From contig NZ_OMOJ01000014.1 in NCBI RefSeq assembly GCF_900302505.1, positions 1 to 64,000 of the forward strand: DNA of 64,000 nt. The letters are read 5' to 3'. Under the pieces are notes generated by a model. It was not told the DNA's origin, made no database searches, and saw nothing but the letters and a program-made list of their open reading frames with translations. The position numbers and the translations under genes are program-made. Positions 8,041 through 19,200 of this stretch are shown in pieces. Positions within the stretch are counted from its first letter, which is position 1. The number at the start of each line of letters is the position of its first letter. This DNA comes from Pseudoprimorskyibacter insulae (GTDB lineage Bacteria; Pseudomonadota; Alphaproteobacteria; Rhodobacterales; Rhodobacteraceae).

Positions 8041-9060
8041 GTGATCCGCGTCTGTGCTATTGGCACCTATGCCCATAGACAGCCATTGGCCTACCCCCAG
8101 ATCCGGGCGGAAGTCTGTCGTCGCATTCAACTGGTCGAACGCCCAGAGAGTGCCGATCTGGTGGTCGTCGCCCATAGCAAGGATCTAGACAGCCACGCCA
8201 CACAGCTGGCGCGGCTGTCCCCATCTCAGCGCCTTGCCTTGCTATCCGAGGAACCCTTTTGGGATACGGTTTGGGGGTACGGCCCTCTGGCGCGTGATTT
8301 GCAACACCCAACCAAGCACGGCACCCTTCGGGTTGCGCAACTGAACCACCAAACAAGCGCTATTTTCCAGTTCAGGCAAATCCCCTACTTCCTGCTGACA
8401 GATACGCATTATACGACACGCTATGGTGTGTGGTTCTCGGAAATGGCGCACTACCGCCCTGCCGATTGGGCAGAGCATTTCAAAGCGGTGAATGGTCGGA
8501 CCGCCTTTGTGATGGCCCATCGCCAGTCCCCCCGTTATGACGTGGCCTTTGCAGGCACTGAGGTGCAGTCGCTATGCAATCAGCGAACTGCTGTGGCGGA
8601 GGCCTGTCGTGGCAACGATGTGATGTATCTTGGTCAGCGTTGGCAGGATGGCCCACCACGCCAAACCATTACCGACTGGCACTTGGACAAGTATCTCAGG
8701 TTGAAGAACCGCTTTCACTTTGTCAGCGCCATAGAGAATACACATCAGCACCAGTACATAACCGAGAAGATCTTTGATGCTTGGGCCGTCGGTGCTGTCC
8801 CGCTGTATATGGCAGGACCAAAGCATCGGGTGCATCAGTTGGCTCTGCCGGGCACTTGGCTAAATCTGATGGACATCCAGCCCGAAGACGTGCCGGCACA
8901 CCTTGCAGCCCATGTTCAAACCCCCGAGTTTCTGGAAGCGTACACCGCTCAACAGAAAATCATCGCCCGTCTTGTTGGCACATCCGAGACATGGCGAGCC
9001 GAATTGGAGCGCTTGGGCCAAGCACTGGTTCACGAGTTTTCCCAGCTTTTGGCGGGATAA
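8041..9060 (+). CDS. GT10-family (fucosyltransferase-like) glycosyltransferase
   Basis: A 339-aa protein with the C-terminal signature of glycosyltransferase family 10 (alpha-1,3/1,4-fucosyltransferases): FVSAIENTHQHQYITEKIFD followed by AWAVGAVPLYMAGP. The N-terminal half contains SEEPFWDTVW and a core VCAIGTYAHRQPLAYPQ. The GTG at 8041 is taken as start because homology with the gene at 63169 (MRIHIIGRHAHRTPFAY) begins there; an upstream ATG would overlap ugd. GDP-fucose from the fcl product is a plausible donor, which is inference. It is somewhat less GC-rich than its neighbours and has a paralogue at the far right of the window. Confidence 0.82.
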   Translation: MIRVCAIGTYAHRQPLAYPQIRAEVCRRIQLVERPESADLVVVAHSKDLDSHATQLARLSPSQRLALLSEEPFWDTVWGYGPLARDLQHPTKHGTLRVAQLNHQTSAIFQFRQIPYFLLTDTHYTTRYGVWFSEMAHYRPADWAEHFKAVNGRTAFVMAHRQSPRYDVAFAGTEVQSLCNQRTAVAEACRGNDVMYLGQRWQDGPPRQTITDWHLDKYLRLKNRFHFVSAIENTHQHQYITEKIFDAWAVGAVPLYMAGPKHRVHQLALPGTWLNLMDIQPEDVPAHLAAHVQTPEFLEAYTAQQKIIARLVGTSETWRAELERLGQALVHEFSQLLAG

Positions 9061-9095
9061 CCCAACACACTATGTCCGTCTTCCAAGGAGGCTCT

Positions 9096-9635
9096 ATGGC
9101 CTGGAAAGTCATCAACCATCAGATCATCCTAGACCGCCCGCCCTATCTGCGGGTGCGTCAGGAACAGGTCGAGGTGCGCCCCGGTCAGGTGATCGACGAT
9201 TTCTATCAGGTGGATCTGGTGGAATTCGCCATGGTTATCCCGTTTCTGGAAAACGGCAAGGTGCTGGTGATCCGCCAGTACAAGCACGGGCCGCGCAAGG
9301 AAATCTATGGCTTTCCGGCCGGGCTTCTGGATCCGGGCGAAGCGCCCGACATCGCCGCCCGCCGCGAATTGCTTGAGGAAACCGGGCTGGAGGCGCCCAG
9401 CCTGCAAGGGCTGGGGCATTTCATCAACGATGGCAATCAGGGCTGCGGCGGCGGGCATTACTTCTATGCCACCGGGTGCCGCCGGGTGGCCCGGCCTGAC
9501 CCCGGCGACCTTGAGGATTTTGCTTATCTCGAACTGACCCCAGATGAGATCACCCAAGCGATCCGCGCGGGGCAGTTCGCCGTCATTCACCACGCGGCGG
9601 CCTGGGGGCTTTGGACGATGCTGGGCCAGCGCTAG
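9096..9635 (+). CDS. NUDIX hydrolase, ADP-ribose pyrophosphatase-like
   Basis: A 179-aa NUDIX enzyme with a complete NUDIX box at residues 76-98 (GLLDPGEAPDIAARRE, then LLEETGL), matching G-x5-E-x7-RE-U-x-EE-x-G-U. Proteins of this shape hydrolyse nucleoside diphosphates linked to another group, often ADP-ribose or ADP/UDP-sugars. In this cluster a nucleotide-sugar substrate is possible but not shown by the sequence. The start ATG 9096 is fixed by AAGGAG at 9085-9090; an ATG at 9072 lacks this. It is followed by a strong hairpin shared with the convergent giant RTX gene. Confidence 0.88.
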   Translation: MAWKVINHQIILDRPPYLRVRQEQVEVRPGQVIDDFYQVDLVEFAMVIPFLENGKVLVIRQYKHGPRKEIYGFPAGLLDPGEAPDIAARRELLEETGLEAPSLQGLGHFINDGNQGCGGGHYFYATGCRRVARPDPGDLEDFAYLELTPDEITQAIRAGQFAVIHHAAAWGLWTMLGQR

Positions 9636-9660
9636 GCCCGCCCCCCATTACCCAGACATG

Positions 9661-9696
9661 AAAAAACCGCCGCCCGGTTTGGGGCGGCGGTTTTCT
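9661..9696. terminator. Bidirectional rho-independent terminator
   Basis: AAAACCGCCGCCC (9663-9675) and GGGCGGCGGTTTT (9682-9694) form a 13-bp perfect stem with a short loop, A-rich on one side and T-rich on the other, so it works on both strands. It separates the NUDIX gene (+) from the end of the 3293-aa RTX gene (-). Confidence 0.88.
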
Positions 9697-9713
9697 TGTT
9701 TCAAAGGGCTGGA

Positions 9714-10260
9714 TCAGGCCAGCAGGTCAAAGACGTTGGCGCCGACCTTCACGTTCAGTTCGGACTGGGCATCGCCATCGACAAGCGCCCAGAGCAGGAC
9801 GCCCGTGGTCTTGTTGGTGATGAACACCTCTTGCACGGTGTCCGCCCCGGCGCTGGCCGTGGTGGCGCGCTGGATCAGGAAGTCGTCTTTCACCGCGCTT
9901 GCGCCATAGAACAGCACGTCGCCTTCGGCGGCGTTATAGTCCTGAATCCAGTCCGACCCGTGACCGGCATTGCCGATATGGAAGAACTGATCCGCGCCGG
10001 TGCCGCCGTTCACGCGGTCATAGCCGAAGCCCCCGTTGATGAAATCATCGCCGTTGCCGCCAAACAGCACGTCGCCCCAGGCCGAACCGGTGACTTGGTC
10101 ATCGCCGTCGCCGCCAATCATCGTATCGGCACCAAAGCCGCCCGCCAGCGTGTCATTGCCGGCATCGCCGCGCAGTTCGTCGTTGCCATAGCCGCCTTCG
10201 ACATAGTCATTGCCGTTGCCGCCATAGACCACGTCGCGCAGGTCCGCCTCGGTTGCGCCG
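9714..10260 (-). repeat. Shared RTX C-terminal module, copy in the 3293-aa protein
   Basis: The last 180 or so residues run from GGATEADLRDVVYGGNG through GGFGYDRVNGGTGADQFF, GNAGHGSDWIQDYN and TTGVLLWALVDGDAQ to FDLLA. The same order of motifs closes the proteins at 30996-32345, 40986-45179 and 45332-47308. Because type I secretion signals sit at the C-terminus, this module is the likely common export or anchoring signal. Confidence 0.8.
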
Positions 10261-13200
10261 CCGTAGATGAAGTCATCGCCGTCACCGCCATTGAGCACAT
10301 CCACACCGTCGCCGCCTTCCAGCGTATCGTCACCGCCTGCGCCAATCAGCGTGTCATTGCCGCCCAGACCCACAAGGCTATCGGCCCCATCGGTGCCTTC
10401 CAGACGATCATTGCCCGCCGTGCCGGTCTTGACCGTCACGCCCGAGGTGGCCGCAACAGGCGAGCTGGTCACGCTTTCCAGTTTGCCCAGACCATCCACG
10501 AATTTCACCAAGGCGGTGATGCTGTGGCCCGCATCGCCATCGCGCACGGTGTAGGTCGTGGCCAATTCACCCGGGATCTTGGTGCCATCCAGGAACCATT
10601 CGTAGAACAGGTTGCTCTGGATGCCGTCGACATCGGTGATGCCGCTGGCATCGGCGGTCAGAACCTGACCCGGTTTTGCCGTGCCCGTCACCACCAGCGC
10701 ACCCGCCGGGGCGGTGTTGGTCGCCTCAACCACGGTGATCGCGGTGCTGAACACCTCTTCTTGCGTGCCGCCACCGTCAACGAACTTGGCCATGCCGGTG
10801 ATCTTGGTGCCCAGATCGGCGCTGGTCAGGGTGTAGGTTTCGGCGAGCGCCCCGGGGATCTTGGTGCCATCGCGGAACCATTCGAAGAACAGATTGCTGG
10901 CGATGCCATCAGGATCCGAGAGCCCCGAGGTGTCCATGGTCAGAACATTGCCCGGATTCGGCGTGCCGGTCAGCACCGGCTTGCCCACCGGGGCGTCGTT
11001 GACATTGGCAATGGCCATGGTCTTGCCGGTGGTCACGCTTTCATCATAGCCCTGCTGGTCGGTGTAGCTGACGCGGACCGAGATCTGCGCCCCCACATCG
11101 GCCTGGGTCAGAACATAGGTCTGGCCCGTTGCGCCGGACACTTCGGCATCGTCGCGCAGCCACTGATAGTTGAGCGTGCCCAGACCATCGGGATCGTTGA
11201 AGTTCGACACATCCGCCGTCAGGGTCGCGCCCTGCACCTTGTCGCCGGTGATCGGGATGGACCCGGTGGGCGCATCATTGGCGTCATTGACATTGACCGG
11301 ATCGCTGAAGACTTCTTCCAGCTGGCTGAATTGGTCGGTGTACTTCAGCTTCACCGTCAGGTTGGCGCCATCGTCCTCGGCCTGAATGGTGTAGGTTTCG
11401 CTATTGGCGCCCATGATCTTGGTGCCATCGCGGAACCATTCATAGAACAGCTGGCTGGCGATGCCATCGGCATCGGTCACGCCCGAGCCATCGGCCGTCA
11501 CCGTTTCGCCGCGTGCCACCTTGCCGGTGATGATCGGCTTGCCGACCGGGGCGTCGTTGATGTTTTCGACCGGAGCAGAGGCGGCGCTGGTCACGCTTTC
11601 TTCGGTGCCGATGCCGTCGGTATAGCCCACTTTGACCGTGATCGCCTGATCGACATCCGCCTGCGCCAGCGTGTAGCTGGCACTGGTGGCGCCTGCGATA
11701 TCAACCCCGCCGCGCTGCCACTGATAGGTAAAGACCGTGCCAAGCCCGTCTTCATCGCTCAGCCCGCTGAGATCGGCGGTCAGGGTTTCGCCCTGCTTGG
11801 CCGTGCCCGTCAGAACAACAGTTCCGCTTGGCCCGTCATTGGCATTGGAGACCGCCGCTGTTGCCGCGCTGGTCACGCTTTCCTGCGTGCCGATGCCGTC
11901 GGTGTAGCTGACCTTGACCGAGATCTTCTTGCCGATATCGGCGGTGACCAGCGTATAGGTCGCACCCTTGGCGCCGGTGATTGCCGTGCCATCGCGCAGC
12001 CACTGATAGCTGAGGTTGCCCATGCCATTGGCATCAGCCAGCGTCGAGCTGTCGATCCCAAGGGTTTCATGCTGGGCCGCCGTGCCGGTGATGACGACCT
12101 TGCCGGTGGGCAGCTCATTGCCGCTGATGACGGTGGCCGTCGGATCGCTGGTAACGGTTTCCTGGGTGTTGCCGCCATCCTCGTAGGATACAACGACCGT
12201 CAGCTGGCTGCCAATATCGGCGGTGACCACCTTATAGGTGCTGGCCGTGGCGCCGGTGATGGCGGTGCCATCGCGCATCCACTGATAGGACAGCTGGCCG
12301 ACACCATCGGCATCCGACAGGGTCGAGGTGTTGGCCGTCAGGGTCTGACCCAGCGATACCGTACCATCAATCACCACCGCGCCGGTGGGCGCGTCATTGG
12401 TGTTGGTCACGGCGGCGGTGGCCGCGCTGGTCACGCTCTCGGCGGTGCCATGGGCATCGGTATAGCTGACTTTGACGGTGATCGTGCCGCCAATATCATC
12501 GGCGGTCAGGGTATAGGCCCCGCTATTGGCCCCCGAGATCGGGTTGTCATTGCGCAGCCACTGGTAAGACAGGGCGCCCATGCCGTCGCCATCGTCCAGC
12601 GTCGAGGTATCGGCGCTGAGGGTCTGGCCTTCGCTGGGGGAGCCTTCGATCACAACGGATCCGGTGGGCGCGTCATTGACGTTGCGCACCGCCGTCGTCC
12701 CCGAGCTGGTGACGGTTTCGAACGTGCCTTGCTGGTCGGTATAGGTCACGCGCAGGCGGATCCGGGCCCCGATGTCATCATCGCCAAGGGTATAGGTGGC
12801 CCCATTGGCGCCTTCGATTTCGATCGTGTCCCGCAGCCACTGCAGACGCAGCGCGCCCAGACCATCGGCATCGGCCAGGCTACTGGTCTGTGCTGTCAGG
12901 GTCTGGCCTTCGGTCGGTGTCCCCGAGATCGACACACCGCCCGTGGGCAGAGAGTTGACGTTCAGAACCGCCGATGTGGCCGTGCTCGAGACGCTTTCGG
13001 CGGTGCCGAACCCATCGGTGTAGCTGACCTTGACCGACATCTGCGCGCCGATATCGGCCGCTGTCAGGTGATAGGTCTGGGTGTCCGCACCCGCCACGAC
13101 CACGCCGTCGCGCATCCAGACATAGCTCAGCTCACCCAGACCATCGCCATCGGCCAGGGTCGAAGTGTCGGCGGTCAGGGTCTGGCCTTCGGTGGCGGTG

Positions 13201-16200
13201 CCGGTGATCGACACGCCGCCCGTGGGCGCGGCATTGATGTTCTCAATCGTCCAGCGGACCGAGGCCGTCACCTGACCATTAAGCGCGTCCGATGCGGTGA
13301 TGCGCACCAGATAGGGCGTCAGGCTGCCCTCAACCGTGCCAGACACCGTCAGGCCCGTGCCGGAAACGGTCAGACCATCGGGCAGGCCGCTGATCTCATA
13401 GGTCAGGGTCGCGCCTTCGGGGTCGCTGAAGAACTGCGCGAAGTTGACCGAGACAGCCCCTTCGGAATTGCTCAGCGTGGGAGGCAGGGTCGAGACCGGC
13501 GCCTGGTTCGTGCCGATCGCGGTCATCTGCGCCAAGGTCAGGGTCTGATCGGTGAACTTGAAGCTTTCGACATTCGACACCGTGTCGGTGCCCAGATGGC
13601 TGGTGATGGTGAAGACGCCACCACTGAGCGAGACCGCCGCATCGGACAGCGCCACGCCATAGACCGCCGTATCGGTGCCTGCGCCGCCGTCCTTGACGTC
13701 ATTGCCCGGCCCGCCTTCCAGCAGGTCGTTGCCATCGCCGCCCAGAAGCGTGTCATCGCCTTCGCCGCCGATCAGCGTGTCATTGCCACCGCTGCCCGAC
13801 AGGCTGTCATTGCCGCCAAGGCCGCGGATCAGGTCATTGCCGTCCAGACCATCGCGCACGTCGTCGTTCGGAGTGTAGTTCAGAACGTTGTCCAGCGGGG
13901 TCGGACCCGCGCTGTCCACGGTGCCTTGCTGGCCAAGGTTTGCAATCAGGGTTGCGTGGCTCCAGGTGGTGCCATCGGCCCAGACGATCTGTTCGATCGC
14001 GCTGGCGCTGCTGGCGTCGCGGCCATTGGCGATCACCACCACATCCCCGGTGATGCCAAAGCTGATCTGGATCGCCTTGTTGTTCGGATCATTGGGGTTC
14101 TGCATGATCACCGTGGCATTGCGCGCATAGTAATCGTGGAAGATGATCTTATCGACGCCGTCGCCACCCAGATCGTTGACCACGTCATTGCCGTCGCCCG
14201 CGATGAATTCATAGACGTCGCCGCCGCCGCGGCCCGACAACACGTCATTGCCCGCGTTGCCGATCAGCGTGTCAGCGCCGCCCATGCCGGACAGAACGTT
14301 GACATTGCTGTCCCCGACGATGAGGTCGTCAAAGTTCGACCCGTCGATGTTTTCGACATTGGACAGGCTGTCATTGCCTTCGCCGGTGGCCGTGCCCAGA
14401 AGCAGGTTCACGTTCAGGCCCGAGGTGGCGTAGATAAAGCGCACAAGGTCGGTGCCATCGCCACCGTCATAGGTGTCGTCACCGCCTTCGCCCAGCATGG
14501 TGTCGTTGCCGCCACCGCCCGAGAGGCTGTCATCTTCGTCGGTCGAGGTGTCGGCCTTGTTGTCATCGCCGGCCAGCACGTCATTGCCGTCGCCGCCTTC
14601 CAGCGTGTCGCGGCCACCAAAGCCGAACAGACGGTTCGCGCCGCTGTCGCCGGTGATGCTATCGGCAAAGTTCGACCCGTCCACGTCTTCGACATTGCTC
14701 AGAACATCCGAGCTGCCAAAGCCATCGCTGCTGGCCACGCCGGTGGCCAGGTTGGCCGTGACAGAGCCGATCGCATCGAGATAGCGCACAAGGTCGGTGC
14801 CTGCGCCACCGTCGATCGTGTCAGCGCCCGCGCCGCCCCAGATCTCATCGTCGCCGGTGCCACCGTCGATGCTATCGTCGCCGCCATCGCCCAGCAGGAT
14901 GTCATTGCCCGCCTCACCGCGCATGGTGTCGTCACCGGCAAAGCCGAACAGACGGTTGATCGCGCTGTTGCCGACGATGCTGTCGTTGTGGTCCGAGGTG
15001 TGGACATGTTCGATATTGGTGATCGTGTCGGTGCTGCCCGACCCGTCGGTGGCCGTGCCGGTGGTCAGGTTGACCGTGACGCCCGCCTCATCGTCGCGAT
15101 AGCGCAGAAGGTCGTTCGCCCCTGCGCCGCCATCGATATTATCGGCGCCCGCCTGACCCCAGATTTCGTCGTCGCCGTCGCCGCCCTGGATCGTGTCATC
15201 GCCTTCGCCGCCCAGCAGGGTATCGACGCCCGCGCCGCCCTGAAGCAGGTCATTGCCGGCAAAGCCCGACAGCTCGTTGTTGCCGGCGTTGCCGGTCAGC
15301 GTATCGCCAAAGTCCGACCCGTGGGCGTTTTCGATGCTGGTCAGGCTGTCATTGCCGCCATCGCCATCCGTGGCGGTGCCGGTGGCCAGGTTGACATTGG
15401 CCCCTGCGCCCGCGCTGCGATAACGGACAAGGTCGGTGCCGTCGCCGCCGTCAATCGTGTCATTGCCGGCCTCGCCCCAGATTTCATCGTTGTTGGCCCC
15501 GCCCGACAGGCTGTCGTTGCCCGCGCCGCCAAGGATGGTGTCATTGCCGCCGTTGCCCGCAATCGTATCTGCCCCGGCAAAGCCCGACAGCTCGTTCGCG
15601 GAAACATCGCCCGTCAGCTTGTCGTCAAAGTCCGAGCCGTGGGCGTTTTCGATATCGATCAGCGTATCGAGCGCACCGCCGCCGTCCAGCGCCTGACCCG
15701 AGATCAGGTTGACCGTGACGCCTGCCGCATCATCGCGATAGCGGACAAGGTCGATGCCGGTGCTGCCGTCCAGCGTGTCGGCCCCGGCATCGCCGGTCAT
15801 CAGGTCGTTGCCGCCGCCGCCGTGCAGGCTATCGTTGCCCGCGCCGCCAAGCAGGGTGTCATTGCCAAGCGAGCCTTGGATGGTGTCATCGCCATCAAAG
15901 CCAAACAATTCGTTGTCGCCAGTATCACCGCGCAGCGTGTCGCCAAAGTCCGACCCATGCGCGCCTTCGATGTCGATCAGCGTGTCGCTGGTGCCAAAGC
16001 CGTCTTGGGCCTGACCTGCCGCCAGATCCACCACAACGCCCGAGGTGCTGTCGCGATAGCGGGCAAGGTCGCGGCCTGCGCCACCGTTCAGCGTATCCAC
16101 GCCTGCGCCGCCGCTCAGTTCGTCCTCGCCGCCGCCGCCCGACAGGCTGTCGTTGCCTTCATCGCCCAGCAGTTTGTCATTGCCCTGGAAGCCGGACAGG

Positions 16201-19200
16201 GTGTCGTTGCCCTTAAAGCCCGCCAGTTCGTTGTCGTTCAGGTCGCCGCGCAGAATGTCGCTGAAATCCGAGCCGTGAACGTTTTCGATGTTCTTCAGGC
16301 TGTCCTGTGCGCCATGGCCGTCCAGCGCGCTGCCGCCATTGAGGTCGACCGTCACACCGCCCGTCGCGCCGCGATAGCGGATCAGGTCGATGCCGGTGCC
16401 GCCGTCGATGCTATCGGCGCCTTGTTCGCCCCAGATCTCATCGTCGCCATCGCCGCCCAGCAGGGTGTCATTGCCGGTGCCGCCCTTCAGCGTATCGCTG
16501 CCGCCGGTGCCGGAAATCAAGTCATTGCCAGCATAGCCGAACAGGCGGTTGGAGCCGCTGCTGCCGGTCAGTTTGTCATTGTGGTCCGAGCCGTCGATGT
16601 CTTCGATATTGACCAGAACATCGGTGTTGCCCGCGCCATCCACAGCCGAGCCCGAGGCCAGGTTGACCGTGACGCCCGCCACATCATCGCGATAGCGGAC
16701 AAGGTCGGTGCCATCGCCGCCGTCCAGCGTGTCAAAGCCATCGCCGCCCAGCAGGGTATCGTCACCGCCGCTGGCAAGGATCGAGTCATTGCCCACGCCG
16801 CCAATCAGCGTGTCTTCGCCGCCCTGGCCGATCAGCGTGTCATTGCCGCCAAAGCCCGACAGCTCATTGCCGCCGGCATCGCCCTTAAGCGTGTCGCCAA
16901 ATTCAGAGCCATGCGCGCCTTCGATGCCGATCAGCGTGTCGGTGCCGCCCAGACCATCCTGCGCCGTGCCCGCCGCCAGATCGACAACCACCGCCGCGGT
17001 CGAGCTAAGGTAGCGCACAAGGTCGGTGCCTGCGCCGCCATCCAGCGTGTCATTGCCGCCTTCGCCCCAAAGTTCGTCATCGCCGGTGCCGCCGCGGATC
17101 GTATCCTGACCGCCACCGCCCAGCAGGGTGTCATTGCCGTCCTGACCTTCGATCAGGTCATTGCCGCCAAAGCCCGACAGCTCGTTCCCGGCGCTGTCGC
17201 CTTTCAGCGTGTCATTATGTTCAGAGCCGTGGATTCCTTCGATGCCGATAAAGGTATCGGTGCCGCCTTCGCCGTCATTGGCCGAATTGGTCGCCAGATT
17301 GGCGCTGACCCCGGCCGCTGCATCGCGATAGCGGACAAGGTCGGTGCCGTCGCCACCATCGAGCGTGTCATCGCCCGCACCGCCCCAAAGTTCGTCGTTC
17401 TGTGCGCCGCCGCGGATCGTGTCATTGCCGGTGCCGCCCAGAAGCGTATCCGCCCCGGTGCGCCCTTCGATCAGGTCGTTGCCGCCAAAGCCCGAAAGCT
17501 CGTTCGCGCCGCCATCCCCGGCCAGCGTGTCGCCAAAGTCCGAACCGTGCACGCTCTCGATGCTGATCAGCGTGTCGATGCCGCCATCGCCATCGGTCAC
17601 CTTGCCCGAGGTCAGGTCTGCCGCAATCCCGGCGGTGTCATCGCGATAGCGCACAAGGTCATCGCCCTGACCGCCATCCAAAAGGTCGTTGCCCGCGCCG
17701 CCGACCAGTTCGTCGTGATCGTCGCCGCCCGACAGGCTGTCATCGCCGACGCCGCCAACCAGCACGTCCTTACCGCCAAAGCCGCGCAGCGTATCGTTGC
17801 CGTCATAGCCGAACAGGCGGTTGTCCACATTGTTGCCGACGACAAAGTCGTTCTTATCCGTGGCATGGACGTTTTCGATGCTGATCAGCGTGTCGGTGGT
17901 GCCGTGGCCGTCAATCGCGGTGCCGTTGAACAGGTTGACCGTGACGCCCGCGTTACCCTCGCGCAGCGCGTCTTCGCGATAGTGGACGATGTCTTCGCCT
18001 TCGCCGCCATCCAGCGTATCGTTGCCCTTCAGGCCCCAGAAGGCGTTCTGTTCGTCGCTGCCCTTGATGTAATCGTCCCAGTTCGTGCCGCGCACGTGGT
18101 CGATGTTGATCAGCGTATCGGTGTCGCCAAAGGCGTCTTTCGCGGTGCCTGCGCCCAGATCGACGACAACGCCGAACATGCCGTATTCGGTGCGGCCCAG
18201 ATCAAAGTTATAGGCGCCGATCTGTTCTTCGGGTTCGTAAATGACCGTATCGGCGGTGCCGGTGCCGCCGTCGATCGTATCGTTGCCCTGGTTGCCGGTG
18301 TACCATTCCAGATAGTCGAACAACGGGTTGCCACCGATCAGGTGGTCGTCATGCATGGTGCCGTTGACCTCAAGGATATAGAGGCCTTCGGTGAAATCGG
18401 TGGTCATCGTGGCCGAGCTGGCCGTACCGTCCTTGAGGTTGACCGTAATCGCTTCGTCGATTTCAAAAATCAGGTGGTGGCCGTAAAGCGTGCCCTCGGA
18501 ATTGCCGCCCTTGATGACCTTATTGCCCGAGCCGCTGATGACGATGGTGTCGCGGGCTTCGGCCAGCGTCGCGCCGACCATGATCGTGTCGTTGCCTGCG
18601 CCGGTGGAATAGTAATCCTTGCCGTCGCCGCCATCCATATAGTCATCGCCGTCATAGCCGATGAAACGTTCGTCATACAGCTTGCCGTCATGCCCGACCC
18701 CGTCCGAGCCGATCATACGGTCGGCCTTATCGGTGCCGTGGATCACTTCGAGGTTGCGAATGGTGTCGGTGTCGCCCCAGGTATCGATCGCGGTGCCGGT
18801 CTTGAGGTTGACCGTCACACCCAGCGTGCCGGATTCCAGATAGTAGGACAGAACGTCGTTTTCGCTGTCGCCGCCATCAAGCGTGTCGGCGCCCTTGTCC
18901 CCGACCAGCGTATCGACGCCATTGAAGGTTTCGATCAGGTCCGCGCCATCGCGGCCATAGAAAAAGTTCGCAGCCCCTGACCCTTTCAGGATGTCGTCGT
19001 GATCCGAGCCGATGATCCGTTCAATATTGAACAATGTATCGGTATCGCCCCAAGTGTCCGTCGCGGTCTGGGTGATCAGGTTGACGACAACGCCCAGCGT
19101 GCCGGTCTCAAAGAAATAGGCGACCTGGTCAGAGCCGGCGTCGCCTTGCAGTGTATCGTTGCCCTTGTCGCCGACCAGAATGTCATCGCCGCCAAGGCCG

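Noticed and set aside
13675-17866. Regularly spaced repeats at about 315 bp that could suggest a CRISPR or satellite
   Set aside because: Spacing is too long and the units are diverged protein-coding repeats (RTX super-repeat), not identical direct repeats with unique spacers.
9696-18980. Plus-strand ORF of 3094 codons, antisense to the giant RTX gene
   Set aside because: It is a mirror of the repetitive GGC-AAT-GAC codons, whose complement has no stop codons. The product is a monotonous Ala/Val/Ile/Asp sequence without a domain, and the minus-strand protein has clear RTX and Ig-like structure.
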